A DNA stretch of 64,000 bases, taken from Clostridiales bacterium. Its GTDB lineage: Bacteria > Bacillota > Clostridia > Christensenellales > CAG-917. The notes beneath the pieces are model-generated. The model searched no databases. It saw nothing but the letters and a program-made list of their open reading frames with translations, and was not told where the DNA came from. The DNA lies in NCBI GenBank assembly GCA_022009995.1, contig CP091734.1, positions 992,001 through 1,056,000 of the forward strand. Reading direction: 5' to 3'. Below are positions 39,765-48,091 of the stretch, one piece after another; positions within the stretch are counted from its first letter, which is position 1, and every line of letters starts with the position of its first letter. Both the position numbers and the translations under genes were made by a program.

Positions 39765-40446
39765 ATGGCGTATATTTACGTTCTGGTGGCGATAACCGCC
39801 GTTCTCAGCGTGGTTGTCGTCGCGCTTGAAAACAAGGGAATCCTTGCGCTCAAATACGTTCTGAAAACCGTCGCGAGTTTGTGCTTTGTGATGATTGCGC
39901 TGCTTTCGATGGCAAAGGGCGGATACGACAACTGGAAAATTCTTGTTATCGCCGGGCTTGTTTTCGGTATGCTCGGCGATATATTCCTGTCAAGCAACAA
40001 CGTGGTTGCCGACAAAAAAACGCTTGGCGTACTCACGATTGCGGGCGGACTGTTTTTTGCGGTCGGCCACGTCATATACGTCGTATGGCTGCTGCGCTTT
40101 GTGGAAGGGTTCAACTATTACACGCTTTTCGCGGTGTTCGGAATGCCGGCGCTGTTCGTGGTGCTGAGTCTTCTGAAAGTGATGAAAGCGGGGAAGATAA
40201 CTCCGCTTGTTACGCTGTACGCGGCGTTTCTCGGCACGATGCTTATGGGCGCGATTAACGTGTACGTTTCTTTCGCCCGAAAAAATCGCGTCTTTGATAC
40301 TTGCGGGCGGCATACTGTTCACGACGTCCGATCTTGTGCTTGCATACTATAACTTCGGGCATACCGAACAAACGAAAGTAAAATATATTTATATGACGAC
40401 ATATTACGCGGCGCAGATATTGTTTGCGCTTACATTATTATACTAA
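39765..40446 (+). CDS. YhhN/TMEM86 family membrane protein, lysoplasmalogenase-like (one frame break)
   Basis: 227 residues with about eight TM segments after two T are restored near 40268. GLVFGMLGDIFLS and FFAVGHVIYV carry the conserved Asp and His of the YhhN family, and TTSDLVLAYYNF the second Asp. Mammalian members hydrolyse lysoplasmalogens; plasmalogens are common in anaerobic Clostridia. Starts 18 bp after the GH31 stop with a weak RBS. Confidence 0.82.
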
Positions 40447-40463
40447 GGAGAAAATTCAACATC

Positions 40464-41624
40464 ATGTACGACTTTAACAAAATCATCGACCGAAAAGGAA
40501 CAAGCAGCTGGAAATACGATTTTTACGAAGAATACAACAAGCCCTCGGACACTCTTTCGATGTGGATTGCGGATATGGATTTTCCGACCGTTCCCGAGGT
40601 CGTAAAAAAGATGGAAGACGTCGCGACCTTTGGCATTTACGGATATGCCCGCCCGATGTCGGGCTATTACGAAGCCCTTAAAAACTGGTACAAAACGCAC
40701 TTTGACGCCGACTTTGAAAACGAACAGGTAGTGTTCACGCCCGGCATAGTTTTCGCGCTTAATATGGCGGTCAAAACTTATACGAACGAGGGCGACGGCG
40801 TGCTTGTTATGCGCCCCGTGTATTACCCGTTTCTGAATGCGATCAAAAACAACAAAAGGAAACTTATCAACAGTCCGCTTGTGTATTCGGACGGCAAATA
40901 TTCGATAAACTTTACTGACCTTGAAAAGAAAATCGTCGATGAAAAAGTGAAACTTATGCTGTTTTGCAATCCGCACAACCCCGTGGGACGCGTTTATACG
41001 AAAGACGAGCTTGACCAAGTGGCTGCAATTGCAAGAAAACACGGCGTATTCGTGTGCGCGGACGAAATCCACAGCGACTTCGTTTACGGCGACAACAAAC
41101 ATATTTCGTTTTTGAATATCGACAGGGAAAACTGTATGGTTTGCACCGCGCCCAGCAAAACTTTCAACCTTGCGGGATTGCAGACTTCCAACATAATCAT
41201 TCCGTCCGACTCGCGCCGCGCGGCATATCGCGAAACGGTAACTTCCACGGGCTACGAATACCCGAATATTTTCGGGCTTAACGCTTGCGAGGCGGCTTAT
41301 CGTCACGGCGAACAATGGCTGAAAGAACTGCTTTCTCATATTTACGGCAATTACGAATATATGGTCGATTTTTGTAAAAAGAAAATGCCACGCGTGAAGA
41401 TTGCCGACCTTCAGGGCACGTACCTTCCCTGGTTCGATATGAGCGCGTACGGGCTTTCCGACGAAGAAATATTGACAAAACTTGAAAAAGACGCAAGAAT
41501 CTGGCTGGACGAAGGCACTTTGTTCGGGACGGAAGGCAGCGGCTTTATCCGCTTTAATATCGCTTGTCCGCGAGATACCGTGGTTCAGGCGATGGACAGA
41601 CTTTACGAGGCTTTTGAAAAATAA
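40464..41624 (+). CDS. PatB/MalY-type PLP-dependent C-S lyase (aminotransferase class I fold)
   Basis: 386 residues, intact. SMWIADMDFPTVPEV is the PatB/MalY-specific start, CNPHNPVGRVY binds the cofactor, and the PLP Lys is in APSKTFNLAGLQ. The family cleaves cystathionine/cysteine to pyruvate, ammonia and a thiol. RBS AAGGAG. Stop and start overlap with the ABC gene downstream. Confidence 0.9.
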   Translation: MYDFNKIIDRKGTSSWKYDFYEEYNKPSDTLSMWIADMDFPTVPEVVKKMEDVATFGIYGYARPMSGYYEALKNWYKTHFDADFENEQVVFTPGIVFALNMAVKTYTNEGDGVLVMRPVYYPFLNAIKNNKRKLINSPLVYSDGKYSINFTDLEKKIVDEKVKLMLFCNPHNPVGRVYTKDELDQVAAIARKHGVFVCADEIHSDFVYGDNKHISFLNIDRENCMVCTAPSKTFNLAGLQTSNIIIPSDSRRAAYRETVTSTGYEYPNIFGLNACEAAYRHGEQWLKELLSHIYGNYEYMVDFCKKKMPRVKIADLQGTYLPWFDMSAYGLSDEEILTKLEKDARIWLDEGTLFGTEGSGFIRFNIACPRDTVVQAMDRLYEAFEK

Positions 41625-43396
41625 TGGCTAAAAAAGAAGGCCGCAGGAAAAGCGGTGACAAAACCAAAATCGAAAAGGGAACGCTCAGACGCATTTTCCC
41701 GTTTTATAAACCTTACAAAGGCTTATTCGCGCTCGATTTGTTGTCGGCGTTTATAATGTCGATTGCGGGGCTTGTGTTCCCTGTGCTTGTAAGGGTTCTT
41801 ATGTACGACGTTCTGGGCGACGACTTCAAATGGGCGTTTTTGTTCCAGATTGCGGGGATAATGATTGCCGTGAAAATTGTCGAAGTCGCGTGCAGATACT
41901 ACATGACGACCGTCGGACATATTATGGGCGCGCGCATCGAAAAGGATATCAGAATGAGTCTTTTTGACAAGTTCATGCGTCTTCCCACAAGTTTTTACGA
42001 CGACAACAAGGTCGGCGAACTTATGAGTCGCAGCACGACCGACCTTTTCGACATTACGGAATGTACGCACCATTGTCCCGAAGAAATTTTCATCGTCATC
42101 GTGAAATTCGTCGGAACTTTTGCGTACCTTATGACGATCAACGTCGAACTCACGCTCATAGTTTTTGCGACAATTCCCGTTTTCGCGGTGGTAACTTATT
42201 TTTACAACAACCGCCTTAACAGGATTTTCAGGCAGAACAGGAAAAAGATTGCGGAACTTAACACGCATCTTGAAGACACTTTGTCGGGAATCCGCGTCGT
42301 GAAATCGTTTGCAACCGAGGATTTGGAAACGAAACGCTTTGAAAAGGACAACGAAGACTTTGTGAAAATCAAACGCCAAAGTTATATGAATATGGGCGGA
42401 TTTTTCTCGTCCATTACGCTGTTTTCAAGCATCGTGTACATTTTGACTGCGGTTACGGGCGCGGCGTTCATTCAGAAAGGGCATATCAACACGGCGGATC
42501 TTATCACGTACTTGCTGTTCGTAAACACGCTGCTTGGCACGGTCGATATCCTCGTACAGTTTACCGAGCAGTATCAGCAGGGTATCGCGGGCTTCCAGAG
42601 ATATTGCAACCTTATGGACACGCCCGAGGATATTTCCGACAAACCCGACGCAATAGATATCGAAAGTTTCGACGGCGAAATCGAGTTTTCGGACGTGTCG
42701 TTCAGATATAACGACGGCGCGGACGTTCTTAACCATTTGTCCGTCACCGTCGAAAAGGGCGAAAGCGTTGCAATCGTCGGACCGTCCGGCGGCGGCAAAA
42801 CCACGATGGTAAGCCTTATTCCGCGCTTTTACGACGTGAATTCCGGCGCGGTCAGAATCGACGGAAAAGACGTAAGGGACGTAACGCTCAGATCCCTTCG
42901 GAAATGTATCGGCATCGTGCAGCAGGACGTTTATCTGTTCAACGGCACCGTCGCGGAAAACATCGCCTACGGCAATCCGTCGGCAACCCGCGAAGACGTC
43001 GTGAAAGCGGCAACCGCCGCAGGCGTCAACGAATTTGTCGATAAAATGTCGGACGGATACGACACCGTCGTCGGCGAACGCGGCGTAAAACTGTCGGGCG
43101 GACAAAAACAACGCATAAGCATCGCAAGGCTGTTTTTGAAAAACCCGCCCATTTTAATTCTGGACGAAGCCACGAGCGCGCTTGACAACGAGTCCGAAAG
43201 AATGGTGCAAAAATCCCTTGACAGACTTGCCGAAGGGCGCACGACGCTGACAATCGCGCACAGGCTCACGACAATCAAAAACGCCGAAAGAATCCTGGTG
43301 CTTACCGAAAACGGTATCGCCGAAGACGGCAACCATAAAGAACTGATGGAACTGGGTGGAATATACGCAAATCTTTACCGCACGTATGAAAATTGA
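41624..43396 (+). CDS. ABC exporter, fused membrane and ATPase domains
   Basis: 590 residues: six-TM exporter domain (residues ~20-320) then the nucleotide-binding domain. Walker A GPSGGGKTT, Q-loop GIVQQDVYLFNGTVAENIAYG, signature LSGGQKQRIS, Walker B ILILDEATSALD and H-loop IAHRLTT are all present. Half-transporter of the MsbA/LmrA type, probably homodimeric, lipid or drug export. Start overlaps the PatB stop. Confidence 0.93.
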   Translation: MAKKEGRRKSGDKTKIEKGTLRRIFPFYKPYKGLFALDLLSAFIMSIAGLVFPVLVRVLMYDVLGDDFKWAFLFQIAGIMIAVKIVEVACRYYMTTVGHIMGARIEKDIRMSLFDKFMRLPTSFYDDNKVGELMSRSTTDLFDITECTHHCPEEIFIVIVKFVGTFAYLMTINVELTLIVFATIPVFAVVTYFYNNRLNRIFRQNRKKIAELNTHLEDTLSGIRVVKSFATEDLETKRFEKDNEDFVKIKRQSYMNMGGFFSSITLFSSIVYILTAVTGAAFIQKGHINTADLITYLLFVNTLLGTVDILVQFTEQYQQGIAGFQRYCNLMDTPEDISDKPDAIDIESFDGEIEFSDVSFRYNDGADVLNHLSVTVEKGESVAIVGPSGGGKTTMVSLIPRFYDVNSGAVRIDGKDVRDVTLRSLRKCIGIVQQDVYLFNGTVAENIAYGNPSATREDVVKAATAAGVNEFVDKMSDGYDTVVGERGVKLSGGQKQRISIARLFLKNPPILILDEATSALDNESERMVQKSLDRLAEGRTTLTIAHRLTTIKNAERILVLTENGIAEDGNHKELMELGGIYANLYRTYEN

Positions 43397-43414
43397 AAAT
43401 TGCGGAAAAAACTG

Positions 43415-43443
43415 TTGCAATTTAGTGTAAGAAAGCGTATAAT
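43415..43443 (+). promoter_or_regulatory. Promoter of asnA
   Basis: TTGCAA, a 17-bp spacer and TATAAT. The leader is too short for a T-box, so tRNA-Asn control by that route is excluded for this promoter. Confidence 0.8.
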
Positions 43444-43477
43444 TTCATACATTAAATATTTCACCGGAGGTAGTTTT

Positions 43478-44468
43478 ATGGTAAACAAAGGTCCATCACT
43501 TCAACTCAGAACAACAGAAACGGCAATAAAGCTTATCAAAGACAACTTTGAAAGACTACTTGCCGGCGCACTCAATTTACAGCGTGTTTCCGCACCACTT
43601 ATTGTAACGTCGGCATCGGGGCTTAACGATAATCTGAACGGCGTGGAACGCATCGTGTCTTTTGACGTACTGAACAACCCGGGCGTCGAATGCGAGGTCG
43701 TGCAATCGCTCGCAAAATGGAAAAGATACGCTTTGAGTTATTACGGATTCAAGGTCGACGAAGGTTTGTACACCGATATGAACGCAATTCGTCGCGACGA
43801 TAAACTCGACAGGCTTCACAGCATTTACGTCGATCAGTGGGACTGGGAAAGGGTGATTTCCAAGGAAGAAAGGAATATCGACTTTCTGAAAGGCATCGTT
43901 ACGAAAATCGTCGGCGCGGTTGCCGACACGGCAAACATCGTCAATATGCATTTCCCGCTCAATATGACGAAAATCAACCGCGAGGTTAAATTCGTCACCA
44001 CGCAGGAACTTGAAGATTTATATCCCGATAAGACTCCGTCCGAAAGGGAACAAATCGTCACTCGCGAGTACCGCACCGTCTGCATTATGCAAATCGGCGG
44101 GAAACTGAAAAGCGGCGTTAAACACGACGGACGCGCGCCCGACTACGACGACTGGTCGTTGAACGGCGACATATTTCTGGCTGGACAGCATCGATTCCGC
44201 AATCGAAATTTCCAGCATGGGCATAAGAGTCACGCCCGAAGTTATGAAAAAACAGTTGGAAGAAGACGGCTCCACCGACAGGCTTGAACTGCCTTTCCAC
44301 AAAGCCCTTATGAACAACGAACTTCCGCTGACCATCGGCGGCGGTATCGGTCAGTCAAGGCTTTGCATGCTGCTTCTCGGGAAACGTCACATCGGCGAGG
44401 TGCAGGCGTCTGTCTGGCCCGATGATATGATTGAAGATTGTGCAAAACAAGGCATTTATCTGCTGTAA
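43478..44468 (+). CDS. asnA: Aspartate-ammonia ligase (one frame break)
   Basis: Makes asparagine from aspartate, ammonia and ATP. Two T missing near 44168 break the frame; repaired length is 330 residues, identical to the usual AsnA length. Family blocks: VSAPLIVTSASGLNDNLNGVERIVSF, VVQSLAKWKRYAL, YVDQWDWERVI, and GGGIGQSRLCMLLL near the end. ATG after CGGAGG. Followed 38 bp later by asnS, pairing Asn synthesis with Asn-tRNA charging. Confidence 0.95.
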
Positions 44469-44506
44469 CAGGCGGATAAACTCCTGAATACAACAAGGAA
44501 ATTTTT

Positions 44507-45901
44507 ATGAACACAACACAAATCAAAAGCCTTTATGCCGATTTTTCGTCCTTTGACGGAAAGACGGTGGCAATCTGCGGCTGGGCGCGTACCATCCGCG
44601 ACAGTAAAAACTTTGGATTTATCGAACTGAACGACGGCAGCTTTTTCAAGAACGTTCAGGTTGTTTTCGAGCGTGAAAAACTTGGAAACTACGACGAAAT
44701 CGCACGCCAGAACGTCGGTGCGTCGTTGCGCGTCGAAGGCGTTCTCGTCGTGACGGAAGGCGCAAAGCAACCGTTTGAAATCAAGGCGACGAATATCGTC
44801 GTCGAAGGAACGTCCACGCCCGACTATCCCCTGCAAAAGAAACGTCACAGTTTTGAGTTTTTAAGGGAAAAGGCGTATCTTCGTCCCCGTACGAACACGT
44901 TCAACGCTGTCTTCCGCATCCGCAGCGAAATCGCGTTTGCGATCCATAAATTTTTCAACGAACAGAATTTCGTTTACGTCCACACACCGCTTATCACGGG
45001 CAGCGACTGCGAAGGCGCGGGCGCAATGTTCCAGGTGACCACGCTGGATCTTGACAACGTCAAAAAGGACGAACAGGGCAAGGTCGATTATTCCGAGGAC
45101 TTCTTCGGCAAGAAAACCAGCCTTACGGTATCGGGACAACTCAACGTCGAAACTTTCGCAATGGCATACAGCCGCGTTTATACTTTCGGGCCCACTTTCC
45201 GCGCCGAAAAGTCCAACACGACGCGTCACGCGGCGGAGTTCTGGATGATCGAGCCCGAAATGGCTTTTGCCGACCTGAACGACAATATGGATATGGCGGA
45301 AGCAATGGTCAAATACGTCATCGGGTACGTTATGAAAAGTTGCAAGGAAGAAATCGCATTCCTTAATCAGTTTGTCGATACGGGACTTATCGCCCGCCTT
45401 GAAAACGTTGTGGGCAGCGATTTTGAACGCCTGACCTATACGAAAGCCATCGAACTTTTGCTCCCCCATAAGGACGAGTTTGAATTCCCCGTATATTGGG
45501 GCTGCGATTTGCAGTCGGAACACGAAAGATACCTTACCGAACATATCTTCAAAAAACCCGTGTTCCTCACCGGTTATCCGAAAGAAATCAAGGCGTTTTA
45601 TATGCGCCTGAACGACGACGGCAAAACCGTTGCCGCAATGGACCTTCTCGTCCCCGGCATCGGAGAACTTATCGGCGGCAGTCAGCGCGAAGAACGTCTG
45701 GACGTTTTGTATCAGCGCATCGACGAAATGGGGCTTAAACGCGAAGACTATTGGTGGTACACCGACCTTCGTCGTTTTGGCGGCACCGTTCACTCGGGCT
45801 ACGGTCTGGGTTTTGAACGTATGGTAATGTATCTTACGGGCATAACGAATATAAGAGATGTGATACCGTTCCCGCGGACGGTTGGCAACTGCGAGTATTA
45901 A
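44507..45901 (+). CDS. asnS: Asparaginyl-tRNA synthetase
   Basis: 464 residues, intact. N-terminal OB-fold anticodon-binding domain (VAICGWARTIRDSKNFGFIELNDG). Class II catalytic core with motif 2 TFRAEKSNTTRHAAEFWMIEPE and motif 3 GYGLGFERMVMYLTG. The final IPFPRTVGNCEY is typical of AsnRS as opposed to AspRS. Weak AAGGA RBS. Confidence 0.97.
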   Translation: MNTTQIKSLYADFSSFDGKTVAICGWARTIRDSKNFGFIELNDGSFFKNVQVVFEREKLGNYDEIARQNVGASLRVEGVLVVTEGAKQPFEIKATNIVVEGTSTPDYPLQKKRHSFEFLREKAYLRPRTNTFNAVFRIRSEIAFAIHKFFNEQNFVYVHTPLITGSDCEGAGAMFQVTTLDLDNVKKDEQGKVDYSEDFFGKKTSLTVSGQLNVETFAMAYSRVYTFGPTFRAEKSNTTRHAAEFWMIEPEMAFADLNDNMDMAEAMVKYVIGYVMKSCKEEIAFLNQFVDTGLIARLENVVGSDFERLTYTKAIELLLPHKDEFEFPVYWGCDLQSEHERYLTEHIFKKPVFLTGYPKEIKAFYMRLNDDGKTVAAMDLLVPGIGELIGGSQREERLDVLYQRIDEMGLKREDYWWYTDLRRFGGTVHSGYGLGFERMVMYLTGITNIRDVIPFPRTVGNCEY

Positions 45902-45915
45902 AACGGCGACAATTC

Positions 45916-46028
45916 GCGCCTTTTTGAGTTTTTGGCAGAACCTGAAAAATCGTGTACGCCAAAGTACACTGGATTTTTCAGAACCAGCCAAGAAACGTCA
46001 AAAATTCATCAAATTCTCGCCGTTTTAA
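45916..46028. repeat. Hairpin repeat, family B copy 2
   Basis: The hairpin at 45932-45991 has outer stem TTGGC/GCCAA, middle stem CTGAAAAATC/GATTTTTCAG, inner stem GTGTAC/GTACAC and loop GCCAAA. The flanks and loop equal copy 1 at 28502, while the middle and inner stems are different sequences that still pair. Confidence 0.78.
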
Positions 46029-46117
46029 GGGTTTTTCGAGCGCGTACGCTAACCCTTTTACCCCCTTTCACTTTTTTTGAAAACGCGGTTTCCAAAAAAA
46101 GAACAGAGGTAAATACT

Positions 46118-46300
46118 ATGACCGAACAGGAAAAAGAACAAATTTTAAGGAAAATGAAAAATCGTGAGCAGGGCGACGTCGCGTCAAACGACGACGACCT
46201 TGTCCGCAGCGAAAAATACATGAAAAAAGGTCAGTACGCCCGTTCAAAGTATAAGGAGTTTTACGACGACGTGAAACTTTCCATCAAAGAAGACTGGTAA
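46118..46300 (+). CDS. Small hydrophilic protein of unknown function
   Basis: 60 residues, very charged (TEQEKEQILRKMKNREQGD... to KLSIKEDW), no TM segment. ATG after AGAGGT. The terminator hairpin directly downstream supports a real gene. Family not recognised. Confidence 0.55.
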   Translation: MTEQEKEQILRKMKNREQGDVASNDDDLVRSEKYMKKGQYARSKYKEFYDDVKLSIKEDW

Positions 46301-46320
46301 CAGAAACAGTATTAAAAAGA

Positions 46321-46343
46321 GTACCGAAATCGGTGCTTTTTTT
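46321..46343 (+). terminator. Terminator abutting a family A repeat
   Basis: The stem GTACCG / CGGTGC with loop AAAT is followed by seven T, and the next base is the first base of the repeat at 46344. Confidence 0.75.
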
Positions 46344-46625
46344 ATGCCAACGGATAATAATACGAACGTTGCCAAAACGCCGATATTTCAACGCTTTTAT
46401 GAAAAATGCTCGCTTGCAGTACATACAGTACAACCGCGTTCGCCTTTTCCAAAAATCATCTGAAATCTCGGCGTTTTCGGTTGTGAACAAGTTTTCCGTC
46501 GTGTTTTTAGGATAAGACAAGGCACGCGAGCGGCTTAATACTTTACCGTATAAGCCGTGAGCGTAACGCAGTATTAGTCAAAAACACGGCGGAAAACCAA
46601 AGTTCATATTATTATCTGTTGGCAT
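46344..46625. repeat. Palindromic structured repeat, family A copy 2 (282 bp)
   Basis: Terminal inverted repeats of about 24 bp (outer ATGCCAAC; right end ATTATTATCTGTTGGCAT). Inner pairs: 46372-46390 with 46461-46480, and 46491-46508 with 46580-46597. A GTAC-N5-GTAC tip lies near 46420. The same length as copy 3 and nearly the same sequence. The right end overlaps the 3' end of the XRE gene on the minus strand and supplies its stop codon. Confidence 0.88.
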
Positions 46626-46824
46626 CCGTCAATCCCAAAAGATAATCGGTCGTCACGTTAAAAAACTCGGCAAGTTTTTTGAGGTTTTCGCCCGTAATAT
46701 CGGACTTGCCGTTTTCCCATCTCAAAATCGCCATATCGCTGACGCCGATGCTTTTGCCAAGTGCCATTGCGGACAATCCGCTTTCTGCACGGAGTTCTTT
46801 AAGTCTTTCCGAAAATTCACTCAT
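46612..46824 (-). CDS. XRE-family transcriptional regulator
   Basis: 70 residues: a single helix-turn-helix domain (RLKELRAESGLSAMALGKSIGVSDMAILRWENGKS) and the LAEFFNVTTDYLLGLTD end typical of small repressors. The last codons and stop (DANR-stop) lie in the terminal repeat of family A copy 2. The -10 box TATAAT ends exactly six bases before ATG, so transcription would start on the start codon (leaderless). Divergent from the methyltransferase gene 97 bp away. Confidence 0.85.
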   Translation of the reverse strand: MSEFSERLKELRAESGLSAMALGKSIGVSDMAILRWENGKSDITGENLKKLAEFFNVTTDYLLGLTDANR

Positions 46825-46830
46825 AATCAT

Positions 46831-46859
46831 ATTATACAACGTTTCAGAGCAAATTTAAA
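46831..46859 (-). promoter_or_regulatory. Promoter of the XRE gene, leaderless arrangement
   Basis: Minus-strand TATAAT at 46836-46831, six bases from ATG; a poor -35 (TTTAAA) at 17 bp. Confidence 0.6.
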
Positions 46860-46886
46860 GAAAAAAATAATAAAAACCAAGTAAAA

Positions 46887-46915
46887 TTGACAAAAGGGAA
46901 GAAAATTTATATAAT
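46887..46915 (+). promoter_or_regulatory. Consensus promoter of the methyltransferase gene, leaderless arrangement
   Basis: TTGACA, exactly 17 bp, TATAAT, then six bases (TTTCTT) and ATG. No Shine-Dalgarno can fit. Confidence 0.85.
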
Positions 46916-46921
46916 TTTCTT

Positions 46922-48091
46922 ATGAGTATTTTTGACGGAAAAATGAATTTGTCGGTTACGTCCGCAAGCGGTATCGAGGCGGTCACGAAAAGGGAACTCG
47001 AATCACTCGGCTACGAGGCGGGCCCCGCGGTTTTCGGGCGAATCGGTTTCAACGGCGATATGACCGCGCTTGCCCGCACGAATATGTTTTTAAGGACGGC
47101 AAATCACGTTTACGTCAATCTTTTTTCGTTCAAGGCGACGACTTTTGACGAGCTTTTCGACGGGCTTATATCATATCCTTTTGAAGACGTTTTTGAAAAG
47201 GACGCGCGCATTACCGTTGACGCAAAAAGCAATAAATCGGCGTTGTACGCGCTGTCGGCAATCCAGAAAGTCGCAAAAAAGGCGATTGTCGAAAGGTTGA
47301 AAAGGAAATATAAAATCGAAACGCTGAGTGAAAGCGGCGCGGCGTATCACATCGAAGTAAACGTCGCGTACGACGAAGTTACGATATGTCTGGATACGTC
47401 CGGCGAAGGGCTGCACAAAAGGGGATACCGCCCGATAATGGGGCTTGCGCCGATGAAGGAAACGCTTGCCGCGGCAATAATAATGCTGTCGGTATGGAAC
47501 AAGGATCGCCCGCTTATCGACTGTTTTGCAGGCAGCGGAACAATACCCATCGAAGCCGCGCTTATCGCGCAAAACACCGCGCCGGGGATAAAACGGCATT
47601 TCGCTTTCGAACAGTTCAAAGGTGCGCCGCAAGTCATCGACAAAGTGCGCGACGAGGCGTTAAGCGTGCAAAATCTTGACGTTAAAACCCGTATTTCGGG
47701 ATTTGACATTGACGGCGACAGCATAAAAATGGCAATGATACACGCCGAAAACGCAGGCGTTAAAAACCTTATCCACTTCCAGCAAATGGACATGCGCGAC
47801 GTGTCCACAAAACAAAAATACGGCGTGCTTATCAGCAATCTGCCGTTTGGCGAAAGGCTGTTGACCGAAAAGGAATTGAAGCCGCTGTATCGGGATTTCG
47901 GAAAACTTTTCAAGTCTTTGGACACGTGGAGTTTATACGCTTTCACAAGTTATCCCGACTTTGAAAGGAACTTCGGCCGCCGCGCCGACAAAACGAGGAA
48001 ACTTTACAGCTCGCAACTTGAATGCGTGCTTTATCAATATCTTGGACCTCGTCCGCCCAAAAAATCACAGGACGAAAAGGAGCAGTTATGA
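46922..48091 (+). CDS. THUMP-domain class I RNA methyltransferase, RlmL/YpsC type
   Basis: 389 residues. N-terminal THUMP domain (to ~residue 155), then a Rossmann-like SAM domain with DCFAGSGTIPIEAALIA and the N6/N2-guanine methyltransferase motif NLPFGERL. E. coli RlmL's N-terminal half makes m2G2445 in 23S rRNA; this protein has the corresponding layout. It has a perfect promoter with the start codon at the predicted transcription start. The stop overlaps the GH27 start. Confidence 0.88.
   Translation: MSIFDGKMNLSVTSASGIEAVTKRELESLGYEAGPAVFGRIGFNGDMTALARTNMFLRTANHVYVNLFSFKATTFDELFDGLISYPFEDVFEKDARITVDAKSNKSALYALSAIQKVAKKAIVERLKRKYKIETLSESGAAYHIEVNVAYDEVTICLDTSGEGLHKRGYRPIMGLAPMKETLAAAIIMLSVWNKDRPLIDCFAGSGTIPIEAALIAQNTAPGIKRHFAFEQFKGAPQVIDKVRDEALSVQNLDVKTRISGFDIDGDSIKMAMIHAENAGVKNLIHFQQMDMRDVSTKQKYGVLISNLPFGERLLTEKELKPLYRDFGKLFKSLDTWSLYAFTSYPDFERNFGRRADKTRKLYSSQLECVLYQYLGPRPPKKSQDEKEQL

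Noticed and set aside
40443..41339. 298-codon frame on the minus strand
   Set aside because: Antisense to the PatB-type lyase; explained by codon bias.
43444..43477. T-box riboswitch upstream of asnA-asnS
   Set aside because: The leader from the TATAAT at 43438 to ATG is only ~30 nt, too short for any T-box.
44861..45991. 376-codon frame on the minus strand
   Set aside because: Antisense to asnS; no recognisable domain, and it runs on into the family B repeat.
45932..46117. N-terminal extension of the 60-residue protein into the family B repeat
   Set aside because: The extension is the translated repeat; AGAGGT before the ATG at 46118 marks the real start.
46284..46520. Similar minus-strand frames in family A copies (also 56080-56271) beginning MSYPKNTTENLFTTENAEIS
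   Set aside because: The similarity only reflects repeat identity. The frame is nested in palindromic sequence, lacks an RBS and is not kept in copy 1, so it is not a transposase or small gene.
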